Program-made: the position numbers and the translations under genes | The notes under the pieces: model-generated | What the model was told of the DNA's origin: nothing | The model's input: only the letters and a program-made list of their open reading frames with translations | Databases searched by the model: none | Source: Eutreptiella sp. 'Long Island Sound 2002' | Taxonomy: Eukaryota; Euglenozoa; Euglenophyceae; Eutreptiales; Eutreptiaceae | NCBI GenBank assembly: GCA_964036045.1 | Contig: OZ038394.1 | Span: forward strand, 2,211,379 to 2,275,378 | Direction: 5' to 3' | DNA length: 64,000 bases | Shown: piece after piece, positions 1 to 11,602 of the stretch | How positions within the stretch are numbered: the first letter of the stretch is position 1 | Layout: every line of letters begins with the position of its first letter

Positions 1-530
1 TGCTGGTGCGCTTGCGTTGTGCTGTTCGTGTGGTGCCTGTTGTTGCTGGCGCCAGGTGCTGTGGTGCGCTGCCGTGTGTTGTGCTGTTTCCTTTCGTGTG
101 CTGTGGTGCGGTGCTAGGTCTGGTGGCCCGTGGTTGTCTGCTGGTGCCGTGCTGTGGCGCCCTGCTGTCCGTTTTGCTTTGTTGGTGGTGTTGGTTTGTG
201 TCTTTTCCCTGTGTGTACGGTGCTGTGTTGCGCTGTGCGTCGTGTTGTTCGGTTCCGGTTGCGTCTGCGCTGTTGTTGGTGCCTCGTGCTGTGGCGTGTC
301 CCTGGGTGTTGTGGTGTCTCCCTGGGCTTTCTGCGGTGTGGTGGTGCCGGTCTGGTGTGTCGTGGTGTCTTGCTGTGCTGTGCGTTGTCCTGTGGTGTCC
401 TGCGCCCTGTGCTGTGTCGTGCGTTGCTGTGCTGCCTTGCGGTGTTGTGCTGGTGGGCTGTGCTGTGCGGTTGTCTGCGCTGCTGGTGTTTGTTTTTCCT
501 TTTGTCCTCTTTTCCTTTGCTAAATACCCC
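1..530. repeat. A-depleted low-complexity repeat, left edge
   Basis: The plus strand is made almost only of T, G and C (one A in the first 60 bases), rich in TGCTGTG and GTGGTG words. Because every stop codon on either strand needs both A and T, several frames stay open, but their products are Cys/Val/Leu-rich and have no domain. The same kind of sequence occurs in inverted orientation at about 33480-34000: the conceptual products share blocks such as VVGASCCGV and CRGVLLC-like runs in the same order. I read this as a dispersed repeat cut by the window edge, not a gene. Confidence 0.6.
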
Positions 531-1112
531 TGCTGTTTTTCCTTGCCTTTGAAAAATTTCCGTTAACAAAAAATTTTTTTCGTTTCTCCTTAGAAAATCA
601 TTCTCTACGCACCTCACGCACGCAGGCAAGCAGCAATACCAAGGTGAAATTTCTGACTTACGCGCTGCCACGCGGCCGCGAAGATGGTGGTCTTGCTTGC
701 AAGGGGTTGACCGCGTTTCCCCCAGGGCCGGTCGCCTAAGCTGACGAAAAGGAGTGAGGGGGGGCACGAGGGAAGGGGGGTGGGTGCATGGAGAAGGAAA
801 GAAAAGGAAGGGAAGCAGGGCGAAGGGACGCGGCGGCTTAGAAACAATTTTTTCGAGTTTTACGCGCTGCTCGCGACGCGTTTTTCTTTGCGCCTACGGC
901 TAGTTAGATGACGAGAGGGACGGCGTTAGGGTCCTACGAGCGTTACGGTTGTTACGGCGCTAACTTTTCACCAATTTCACGTCGAAAAATTTCTCGTCGC
1001 GTTTTGACGTGTTTCGCAGCGCGCTTTTTGGCCTAAGCGTTTTTTATGCTAATTAGCTTTAATTTCAGATATTTAGAAAATTTTTTCATCGTGTTTTACT
1101 TATCTTTTAATT
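531..1112. other. intergenic, no gene seen
   Basis: Mixed sequence with A/T runs near 560-590 and 1020-1110 and CG-rich words between them. No open frame has a recognisable domain. It does not resemble the LTRs found elsewhere in the window, so the 5' LTR and gag expected for the Ty3 element to its right are not here. Confidence 0.5.
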
Positions 1113-1150
1113 TCAAGGTGGGTCACGGACAGTTCCGGGAGCGCCACGAG
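1113..1150 (+). repeat. 38-bp exact duplicate of an integrase C-terminal segment
   Basis: This 38-bp segment is identical to 27069-27106, which encodes part of the integrase C-terminal region of the same Ty3 element (E1). Here it is fused directly upstream of the protease end of the pol frame and is out of its original context. Flanking bases differ on both sides. It marks a chimeric junction at the left end of E1, compatible with template switching or rearrangement. Confidence 0.8.
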
Positions 1151-1217
1151 GTCGCCCATTGTCCGCGACCTGCACCAGTCGCTTGTTGAGCTTCTGGAAC
1201 GGCCGGAGATCCTGAGC

Positions 1218-4163
1218 TTGCACGCCGTGCGCCGTGTTGGACGGGAGCGGCAGTTGCACCTTAAGGTCCGTGCCTTATGCGGGGAAGTGGAAAAGGTCTT
1301 CGACGTGTTGGTCGACACGGGAGCACAGGTCAGCTTGGTCAAGGCTGGCCTACTTCATCCAGAGTGTTTGACTGACAGTCGGAAACCTGTCAGGCTGAAG
1401 GTGGCAAACGGCCAGTACATGGTGGGAGGCACGAAGGAAGCGGCCATCGGGCTGCAGTTCGTGAACCATGGTCAGCTGAGCCGCCCAGACCTCGGCAAGG
1501 AAATCCTCCTGCAACGTCGCTTCTACGAGGCCGAGATGGACTGGGACATGATCGTTGGGTACGACTTCATGATGGAGACGGACTCCGGCGTCCTCCCGAC
1601 CCAGGCCTCCATGACCCTGTACCAGGACGACCAGCTCTCGTGGCTTTCGTCACCTGAGCACCATGTGGAATGCCAATGGATCCACCCGGAACGCAATCAG
1701 CTCGAAGTGGCCGCGCTGGACACTGAGCCAACTGGGCCAGCAAACCAGGAGTACGGCGTAATGCCGGAAGTGGCGAACCGAGTGGTTGCGGACTTGGGAG
1801 CCTCGGATCTGGCCCTGGATGCGTTCTCTTCAGGAACCTCCGCCCATCTTCGGGTTTGTGAGAAGTACTGGAGCGCCCAGGACTCCGCGTGGAAAAAGCA
1901 CTGGGCTCTGCATCAGGGCTTGATGTGGATCCATTGCCCCCCATGGGACATTCCAAGAGCGATAGCGAAGATTCGCAAGGACCCCTCCAAGGCAGTGCTG
2001 GTTGTTCCTATGGGATGCACCGAGGAGGAAAGTACCCGCCATTGGGTAGTCTCATTGACCAACATGACCTTAAACAAGGTCGTCCTACCGGCTGGAGAGA
2101 GTGTCTATCAGGACGCTAAGGGACAGCCCATGCCACCCCAGAGATGGCCAACGGAATTCCACTATGTGGATGGGGGCCTTGATCAGGGCGACACCACGGA
2201 CTTCGTCTGTGTCAACCGCATCATAGCAGAGCCATGCCGACAATGCTTTGCGGTTCCCCCTGTTGACATCGAAGAATCGGAAGACCCCCTCACTGAGGAG
2301 GAGTTGGATCTGGTTCAGGGGTATATGGATCAGCCCTTTCACGACTGGGGAAACCAGCGTGAGGGCAAGGGCCAGGACAAAGCCTGGTGGGAAGTGGACT
2401 CGATCGTCTCCGGTTCCTATGATGGGAATGCCTTCGTGCAGAGGGTGCTGGATCATATGTCCAGCCAGGACGAGCCAATCGGGGGTAACCCACCCACCTA
2501 CGGCGATCTGTTCCGAGGCAAGACCAGAGATGGCCCTTTGGGCCACCTGGGAAGACCACCTGAGCCGAAGCCGAGCGGGGTCGCTACCCCTCAAGTAAGC
2601 TCAGTGGTCCAGGTGCCCGGAAAAGCCAAGGCGGAGTCCGATGATTGCCCCAAGATCCAGGCATTGAGGGCCAGGCTGAAGCAGAAGTATGGGGAAACCT
2701 TCTTCAGCGGAAAGCCTGTGTTTCCCCCACCGGTGCGTGGACCGTATGGCGAGGCCAAGATACGACTGAAGCAGGACCCCCGTGTGTATCGGCACCGGGA
2801 GTTTGCCCTGAGGGGCGAGAGGAAGGAGGCCATGGAGAAGATCCTCCGTGACTTCATCGGGAGAGGCTGGCTCGAGCCGTGCCACTCCGAATGGGCCTCT
2901 CCGTGCTTCGTCGTCCCCAAGAAGGTGGCCGGTGAATGGCGGCTCGTGGTCGACTACCGCGGCCTGAACGCCCAAACGCAGCACGACAGCTATACGCTGC
3001 CCCTCATTGAGGACATGCTGCAAAAACAACACCGGCGGAAGATCTTCACGGTGATTGACCTGAAACATGGTTATCATCAGATGCCTCTCCCCGAGGAGTC
3101 CCGTGCCTGCACAGCCATGAGCACCCCAGTTGGGCCTCTCCAGTGGAAGGTGATGCCCATGGGCGTTACCAACGGCAATGCGGCTTTTCAGCGGATGCTG
3201 GAGAACTTGCTTGAGCCGGTGCGTGACTGTGCGCACCCCTTCGTGGACGACGTGATCATCGCGTCCGGGGACTCCAGTATGAGCTACGAGGAGCTCCCGG
3301 AGGCACATGAGAGGGACGTCACTCGAGTGCTGAACTTTCTGGTTCGGCACAAACTCACGGGCAGCAGTGACAAGGCCACCATTGCGGTAAGCGAGGTGGT
3401 CTTCGCTGGCCACGTAGTTGGCAACGGGCAGCGAAAGCCCATACCTGGCAAGGTGGCTGCGGTTGAGCACTGGGAAAAGCCCAAAACGGTCTCTGAGCTA
3501 CGGGCGTATCTGGGGTTCTGCAACTACTACTCGGGGTATATCAAGATGTATGCCGAGTATGCAGCCCCCATGACGACCATGCTCAAGGGCAACCGAGAGG
3601 AGACCAAGAAGGGGTCCAAGAAGGCTCTGGTCTGGACTGATGAGTCCGACCGTGCCTTTGAGGGGATGAAGCAGGCGCTGCTATCCGCAGTGGGTCTGCA
3701 CCTCGTGGGTCCCGACCGAGGGCTCGTCTTGCGCACCGACGCTTCCGACTACGCCGTTGGCGCTGTGTTGGAGCAAGTGCTTGACGATGGGAGGCACGTG
3801 CCCGTGGCCTTCTGGAGCCCAGTTCTGGCGGAAGGGCAGAGACGGACGTGGAAGCCCCGAGAAAAGGAGGCGTATGCCATCGTCATGGCTCTCAGGAAAT
3901 GGGCTGGGTACATAGCCCTCCATCCCGTAACCGTCTGCACCGACCATCAGAGTCTGCAGTCGTGGCACAAGGAGCACGTGGACACCCCCTCTGGTCCCGC
4001 CTCCCGACGGGCAAGATGGCATGAGACCTTGGCCAAGTTCGACCTTACGGTTGTTTATGTTCCTGGAAAGGACAACACCGTGGCGGACTGTCTCAGCAGG
4101 TGGGCCTGTCCCGCCAGCAAGGGCATGACGGATATCTCTGCCCATGGCGATGAGGCTGAGTGA
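1218..4163 (+). pseudogene. E1 pol, first part: protease, Dam-like domain, RT, RNase H
   Basis: The frame is open from 1077; no ATG precedes the protease, and 1218 is a TTG, so the true start is unknown and probably lay in a lost gag. From residue 1 at 1218, a retropepsin motif DTGA lies at residues 33-36. A Dam-like adenine methyltransferase-type domain lies at about 190-300, with the catalytic NPPY position reading CPPW (240-243). Reverse transcriptase follows with FVDD at 675-678. RNase H follows with TDAS and TDHQS blocks, ending at the usual DNTVADCLSRW linker. The stop TGA at 4161-4163 is the first three bases of the inserted LTR of element D. Beyond the insertion the frame resumes at 25763 without loss of phase. 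It would encode the reverse transcription half of the polyprotein. It is broken only by insertion. Confidence 0.88.
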
Positions 4164-4694
4164 AAGTGCTGCCCTAGGTCGTGGAAGGTGCCGGAGGGCT
4201 CAGGGCCGGCAAGACCCGGGGGGCAGGCACGCGAGGAGTCGACCTGAACGCTGCTGTTGGGGGCAGAACCGGATACACGGACACCAACGGAGGCAAGGGC
4301 GGCGACAACGGAGGCAAGATCCATGCTGATTGTTATCCGGCAAAAAATCCCAGTCTATGAAGAAAATTGATGCGGATAATCCTAAGTACATCTGAGTGTC
4401 CATATCTATCTGAAAAGATTTATATAAATCCGATTGTGACAAAATATTTGGCCGATCTGGCTCGCGCGCGCGCGTCAGCGGCAAATGACGATTCCGGGAA
4501 AATGATCGGAACGCGGCGGATTTACGATGAGTGGACCGCGGAATCAGATCCGGCACATCAGAAATATATAGGTCTGATCCTGAGACTGAGCTGCGGGGCG
4601 GCGATTCCGCCGAAGCACAGAAAATGACCAAAATGTAGCCAATCTGGGGCAGATCTACGAAAATCTGAGCAGATGGGGGTTAGCCGCACTTACA
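4161..4694 (-). repeat. 3' LTR of element D
   Basis: 534 bp, TG...CA ends on the minus strand. It matches 25224-25757 over its whole length. It contains a copy of the gag N-terminal coding segment (4324 downward on the minus strand, starting MDLASVV), which is non-functional here because pol lies upstream of it. A CCTATATATTTC TATA-like box is at 4561-4572 (complement). Confidence 0.92.
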
Positions 4695-4709
4695 CTCCCC
4701 CTCCAAAAA
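4695..4709 (-). other. polypurine tract of element D
   Basis: On the element strand TTTTTGGAGGGGGAG abuts the TGTAAG start of the 3' LTR. This is the expected position for the plus-strand primer of reverse transcription. The same tract occurs next to the 3' LTRs of C and F. Confidence 0.8.
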
Positions 4710-6377
4710 CACACTGGGGTGTGCCTCTACGTCAACGAAGAACGTAGTGCGGGTAAGTCCCAGAAAAAAATAGAAATGTAGCCTCGATGGGGCGAAATCT
4801 GCTTGATCTGACCTGATTTGGGCTGAATTGGCACTGAATCAGGATGGATGAACCTGAAATGAGACAGAATGAGGAGTGACGAACAGTCCTCCGGGCAGTA
4901 AAACATTAGGTTAAGGCCTAAAAAGCATGTAAACGTATCGAGAATCGATACCAAACCATGCCCTGGTTGAGAATGAAGTAGATTATTGGTGGATTGAGTG
5001 GGAGAATCAAGAAATGGAGTGACATCTCGGCGCTCTGGCACAGTTTAGCTGTCGCGGGCACGCTACGGTGTCCTCCACGTACTCTACATCGTGTTACTCC
5101 CGCTTTTCTCGTTCTGAAAAGTGCAGCATGTGCCTCAGATTTGGCGCATCTGGTGGATGATCACAAGATTCAGCAAGATTGAGAATCAATTTGAGCAGAG
5201 ATGAAGGAGATGAAACAATCAGAGAGAGGGAGAACAAATACAATTGTAGTCTGCAGGCCCTAAGTGAACAGAAAAACATCAGCGTCAACGAAGTTAGGCA
5301 AAGCCGTAAACAGATCTTCGAGGAATGAGAGGAGATGACAAGGAAATCAACCTAAACTGTCCTAAAGTGAGGGAATTTGCTCATTTTCCTCAGATGAAGG
5401 TGAAATGAAGCGGAATGTCTAGAACTGAAACTACTAACACCTTCGTTTAGACTAGAGTTAATATATATTGTCGTTTATTCAGCTGAATTGTGCTTTCCGA
5501 CACGTTGGTTCGCGAGCATCCAACAGATTCCATGAAAATGTGGATCATGTGATGATGCATCATGATGGGACATGCTAGCCCTGGATCCTTGGCATGTAAC
5601 GCGCCGAAGGTTCGCTGAAGGCGCTTTACTGACAGTATGTAACTGAGAGACACCGAATAGTCCTTTATTTACAGTGGCGGCGGTGTCAATCGACTTGGAC
5701 AAGGCCCATCTTTCGATTGAGTCCCACAAGACACTTGGATTCACCATTTTTGACAGTTTCAGGTCGGATTGAGCTCACATTGGCGTGTGCCAAAAATACA
5801 CCGAAGCTTACGGACCTCAGAGGTTGCTGTTAGAAGTCCCTAGAGCTCCTATATGAAGGTTGTCTGAACAATTGACGTCGGGGTTTTGCGCAACAGTGGC
5901 AGAATGATGGACAAACCTGAGGAATTCAAGGTAAATTCAAGGAATCTGGATCTGAATCTGGACTTTGGCTTCAGCATCACGGCAAATGAAGCTAAGATCT
6001 GTGTTCCTGGCGTCGCATCTAGTGCAGCCAGTACTACAGGGGGTGCCTGTAGGGGTGAATGTCGCTGCGCAGCGTTTTTGCTATGTACATTTGCTTCCAT
6101 CTGCACGAGTAGCCAAATTCCAAAGATGCACAGACCAACAGAGACAAGATTACCCCGGATCTGCCTGAATTAAGCCTGAGTTTGGTTTTTTCTGGACACG
6201 GCAGCACACTCCGTGGCTTTCGGCAGCGTATCTACGCCTTGTCTGCCGAACGGAGACCAAAGAAAAGTTGATTGACGTCAAATTATCAAACATTCGCAGT
6301 TCTCCACATCATGTCGTAATCAGGAAGAATGAACAGTGGATTGAGCAGAATGTGGGTTTTTCAAGTCGTCAGAACAC
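4710..6377 (-). other. 3' non-coding region of element D
   Basis: About 1.67 kb between the pol stop and the polypurine tract, with no credible open frame. The corresponding stretch in C (13238-14858) and F (54583-56213) is clearly homologous along its length, including a 12-bp ATGATGCATCAT palindrome. It is conserved as a unit but has no envelope-like or other product that I can recognise. Confidence 0.7.
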
Positions 6378-9300
6378 TCACATTGGAATAAGTGGTCGAC
6401 GGGGCGAGGCTGAAGTCGGCCAAGCACGAATACATGTGACCACCAACCTGTCTGGTGGGGCCCGCGTACGGCTTGGGCGCTGTAAATCAGCGGCCGAACT
6501 CGAAGCTTGGTCTTCATTTGGCTCCTGGGCTGGCCTGACCGCAGGAGGGGGGATCGACGGATCATCCCTGGAATGTGGCTGCTGAGGGCCGTAAAAGGCT
6601 GGATCTCGATTCACCACAGGTCTTTTTCCGTCGCTCTCCACCTGTCTGTCGGGTTTCGACAGACAGTCTGTCAGGAGTACGCCAATTTCGGGGTGCTTCT
6701 TGGGGAAGTCGATGAACCCCTTGGTGTACCCATGGACAAAAGAATGGGCTGGTTCCCAGTTGTTGTGACTGGAATCAAAGCCCCTCCACTCACATAGAAA
6801 TTCCCATTCGCCCTTTTCGTCACGTCTTGCTTCTAAAATCCTCTTGAGTTCGTACTTCCCCCCTTCGATGACCCGATCGGACAAAAATTTCGAAGTCCAA
6901 AAAAGGGGTTTAACCCGATCCTTGGGGGAGGGGATCTCTCTCTTGAGGCGATCGCCCAAAAAATTCAATTTCCCTGCTGACATCCACACGAATCCTCCAC
7001 CTGTTCTCACCTAGACGCGCTGTAACAGCGAATGGCCCCTCCCACAAGGGAAGAAGCTTATCATCTCCGTCCAGGGTGGTTTCGGATTTTCGAAGCCAAA
7101 CTCGATCATCGACTTCAAAATTGTGGGGGTTTTTTCGGCCTTGATTCTGGACCCAAAGCCAGTCAGCTTGATGCTTATCGATTAATTTCGAGACAGTTTT
7201 TTCTGCTCGTTGGATTTCGTCCAAAAACAACGAAGCATCTTTACAAGGGCGAGGATTATTCAACGGCATGTTCCACCAACACTTCTTTCGTCCAAAGACA
7301 ATTTCATTTGGAGAAAGGCCATGGTACAATGGCGTGTTGTGGTACCGGCGAAGCAATGCGAAGAGAACTTCAAGCCAATGGAAGTCTTTCTCACTGGCGA
7401 GCTCCTTACGAAGCATATTTATAATAGAGCGGCCGGCTCTTTCGCCAGGCAGCGCTCGATGTGAGTGGATTTCACACCTCAGGTGGTGGATTCCAAGGCG
7501 AGCACATAATTCCCTCCACCATTCGGAGGTGTACTCTTTGCCTGAGTCCGTAACCACCTCGGATGGGACGTCCCAACCTCCCATCCAGGTCTGCGCGCAC
7601 CATTTGGCGGCAGCCTTGCCAGTCATTGACTCGATGTTGCAAGGCAACACCTGAATGTAGCCAGAATGACGGCATTGTATAAGGAGCACTCCATTGACCT
7701 TTTTGTTGGTCCAATGGCACTCTTCGTCGTCGAGTTCACCAAGATGGAAAAAATCACTGGTGACTCTGTTAAAGAGGCGCTCCGGAATAGGGTGTGGCCT
7801 CAGATGGCCGTGCTTCTTCGCGCTGGGGGGCGTCGAGACAGCACATCGGGCACATCCGGCGGCTACTTTCATACAATGAGTATATAGCCTTGAGCCGAAC
7901 AACCTACGTTTAATCATCGACCATAATCTACGGCCATGTGCGTGGGGGGACTCCCATTTGTGCCACCAGTTTAACACTCGGGGGGCCAGGGCGTCTGGTA
8001 CGCACAATTTACCCTCCATCCACAGCCTCCCCCCATCCAACGAATATTCAGAATAAATTCCATCCTTGTGAGCATCTTTGGATTTGAGATTCTCAAAGAC
8101 CTCTTTAAACATGGAATCATGCAGATAATCGTTCGTCCAGTCACGGATGATAAGGGAATCTTTCGGCAGGGGTGGAGTTTTGGCCGGATCTCGACGCTTA
8201 ATGCCCTGAATCAACCGAAATCCACTTAAAGGTCGGGTATACTCGAACCGTTTCACACTCCCTGAGGAGGGATCGGTGACTTTCTCCACGACTTTCAGTG
8301 ATTTGGTGATGATTTCATGATCATGCGCCGGATCTGAGAAGGCCGTGATGTCATGACACGGTAATGCATGCCGTTTAACAGAGCATTGCATGCATTCACG
8401 TCGAATGAGCTTTTTTTCTTCCTGATCCCACTGGATTACGACGTGGCGGTCCTGCTCCGTACCATGGATGTTGGTACTTTGCAGCCCCTCTGAAGCGGGG
8501 TAAGCCCATCGGCTCAGAGCATCCGCTACCGTGTTGTGTTTTCCAGGCAAATACGACACATGGAGGTCAAACAGACTGAGAAATTCATGCCATCTGGCCC
8601 GTCGACCAGCTGGGCTCGCGATAGTATCAATGTGTTCGGTGGCCCAATACTCCAGAGATCGATGATCCGTCAGGACCTCGACTCGATTGGTGCCAACCCA
8701 CGATTGGTACTTCTTCAGAGCGCAGATTATGGCATAAGTCTCTTGCTCACGCGGTGACCATTGCATCTGGCGTGGAGCTAGCTTCCGAGACCAAAATGCA
8801 AGAGGGTAATGATCACCTGTGGCTTCAACAACCTGTTCAAGAACAGCTCCGATCGCGTACCCAGAAGCGTCCGTTCTTATGTAGAAGGGTCGGTCGAATT
8901 TCGGCACATGCAACGTGGCGACTTCGCAGAGGGCCACCTTCAAGTGATGGAAGGCCTCCTCGCACTCGTCAGTCCACTTGACACGAACCTTTGAACCTGC
9001 CTTGCCCGCATCTCTCCCTACCTTCAATAGTTCAGTGAGGGGGGCAGCAAATTTGGCATAATTCGGCACAAAAGTGTGGTAAAAATTGCAACAACCCAGG
9101 AATCCTCTCAACTCCGTGATCGTCTCAGGGCGCTTCCACTTCTGAATAGCGACGAGCTTCCCTGGACTGGGTCGTCGGGTGCCATTCTCAAGGAGAGAAC
9201 CACAAAATTCGACTGATTTTAAAAATAGTTTTCCCTTCTTTGGCCCACAAATCAGCTGATTGGCATCAAGAATGTCCGGAACCTGGTTCAGCTGCTTTTC

Positions 9301-11595
9301 ATGTAGGGCCACCAGCTCGGCTTCGGTCAGTCCCTCCCCCTCTGTCGCGATGATTATGTCATCTATGTACACACTCACGAAGGCACGAAGCTCAGGATGA
9401 GCTGTAAAAAGCACATCCTCCATCATTCTTTGAAAAAACGAAGGGGCGTTCTTCAGGCCCATGGGCATGACCGTCCACTGGACTGGGCCACATGGCGTGC
9501 ACATACAGGTGAGAGGTCGGCTGTCCTTCCTCAACGGCATTTGGTGAAAGCCGTGACGGAGATCCAGCACAGAAAACAAACGACCTCTTGCCCTCTTGGC
9601 GATTTCCTCCTCAATGAGGGGCAGGGGGTGTGAATCCGCCTTGGTTTCGGCGTTGAGGTTGCGAAAATCAACAACCATTCGCCAACCATCAATAGTGTTC
9701 TGGTCTGCGGGCGGCGGCTTCGGGACTGTGAAGGGTGCACAGCACCACTCGCTGGTCATACAACCCTCAAGCCAACCAAATTCCCTGAGATTTCTCTCGA
9801 TTATTTTTCTGAGTACCTCATGTTTCTGTCCATGGTTCTCATAAGGACGCTGTTTCTTCGCCTTGTACCCTTCACGAAGCTCGATGAAGGCTTCACCGAA
9901 CTGCCCACGGACAGGGGGGTTTTTGATCAACTTCCCCGAAAGGGTTGTGTCCTTCCGTTCCTCAAAAATCTTGTCTCTCTTCTTGGAACACAGCTCAGTG
10001 TCCACCTGATCGCCAGGAATTACTGTCGAAAAAACTTTGGCGATTTCTTCGGCCTTGGCAGGAAGAATCTTCTTACAGATGTCCCTAAAAAGGTCCGTAT
10101 CAACTGCCTCTTGAAGATAGGTGGGTCGAGTGTCGACATTCCAGAGATTCTCTTCGTGATCCAGCTCCTCGAAAGGATCTATGAAAGCTTCCACACGGGG
10201 TTTTTCATAATAAACTCTGAATTTGCGGCGCGAAGAAAATTTTTTTGTCGTCCGTGCGCCGTAGGTTCTTTTGGATGTAGATCGTATTGGGGAAGAGGGA
10301 GACGAGGCGGATCCATTTGACGTTGGATCACCTTGGGCATCTGACGGACAAAAATCAGAAAAAATAGATTCATCATCAGTACCACGCTCAACCTCAGATT
10401 CAGACCCAACACAGGAATCAGTACTAGAATCAGCAGAATCAGAGTCAGAAAGCTTTCCATCCACCAGGAATGCAAGCGAACTCCAGGGCCGCTGTGGCAG
10501 GGGACCTGTGTCGTCCCTGGCATACAGCTTAATCTTCCTGGGAAGTTCGATGTAATCTACACAAATGTCTTGCAATTCCTGAAACCAAGGCTTGTTGTCC
10601 CACAAGGGCACAACTAAAATCGCCTGGGTTTTATCTTGCTTGATTTTGTGGATAACCTGCTGGATTAAGTGAAACGGAGGATTAATCCACAACTTCTTGT
10701 CCCATTTATGGGTCCCGGCGTCGCGAAAGTGCTTGTCAAAGCGCTTGTTCTCGCGGTTAGCAAAGGCATCATACTGTGGCCAAAAGGAATGGTGTTCATA
10801 AAAATATTCACAAATTGTATCGCGCCATTTGTCGACAACTCTGTAGGATGAAGAGTGCCAGCGCGAAGGGCGTCGTGGCTGGGAGTCCCTACGAAGACAT
10901 TCTAACTCTCGGGAGTAATCGGCACTCCCATTCACCTCTGCAATGGTGACATCTTCGCCAAACTTTGGTGTAACCTTTTGCTTCAAAAATTCTTCTGCAC
11001 TTTTAAACCCTGCGTGCAAAAAACGAAATTCAGGACGCTCCAAGGGACCTGACTCCAGCAAAAAACAACGCCGATGACCTACGGGCGCTACCCTGTTCTT
11101 GCGAAGCCAAGGATGGCCCAAGTAAAGGTCATACTTTATGTCGGCACGATAGAAGTAGTCATCCTTAAGGATAACTTCCTCCACATTACCTTCTTCCCAA
11201 AGGTCTTGAGCGACCAAATGAGTTGATATATAACAACCGCGTTGCCCACCTGCGAGAGAATGTCCAGAAACTCCCTCGAGGGTAACAGGATGAGGCGAAT
11301 CAAACACGCAGTCGTCAGGCAAAAAAGAATTGGATTGGAGATTTACCTCCGATCCATTGTCACACAAACAAGTGGCGAGGTGGAAATTGCCCTTGCAATC
11401 AGAGACCCACAGCTTTGTGACAAACTGACGGGCCCTGTGCTTGGACTGTACACCAACCTCGTCCACTACAACGGAAGGATCCGCTGCCGGATCCAGGGGA
11501 GAGGAGACAAGCGACCCTACATCAAGTAGTGGTCGGGAAGGAATCTGGGGATCATGCCTGAAATCGCCTGGGGAGGGGCGATTTTCGTGGCTCCC
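6378..11595 (-). pseudogene. pol of element D: protease to chromodomain, one frameshift
   Basis: Continues the gag frame after its UAG. The frame is open through 11595, with the conserved part starting near 11466. Counting from 11466: protease-like motif DNGS at residues 36-39; Dam-like domain about 200-310 with NPPF at 262-265; reverse transcriptase with YIDD at 700-703; RNase H about 830-960; zinc-binding and catalytic integrase (TSDFF, VVTDSGKEYT, HRALPGERAG giving D, D, E) about 1150-1350. A one-base expansion of an A run at 6958-6963 throws the frame, and the chromodomain (KYELKRIL...WRGF...NNWEP) is then read in another frame down to 6378. Copy F reads through this point without a shift. 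Function: reverse transcription and integration, the chromodomain presumably guiding insertion to chromatin marks. Confidence 0.9.
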
Positions 11596-11602
11596 CTAGG
11601 CG
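11565..11602 (-). promoter_or_regulatory. gag-pol UAG inside a stem-loop (element D)
   Basis: On the element strand the gag stop UAG (11596-11598) is followed in the same frame by about 43 open codons and then pol. The stop sits in the 5' arm of a hairpin: CGCCU-A-GGGGAG pairs with CUCCCC-AGGCG, giving 11 base pairs with only the A of UAG bulged. The loop is about 15 nt. The hairpin sequence is identical in copies C and F. A structure at a single in-frame stop is what a readthrough signal for making Gag-Pol would look like. Readthrough itself is inferred. Confidence 0.65.
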
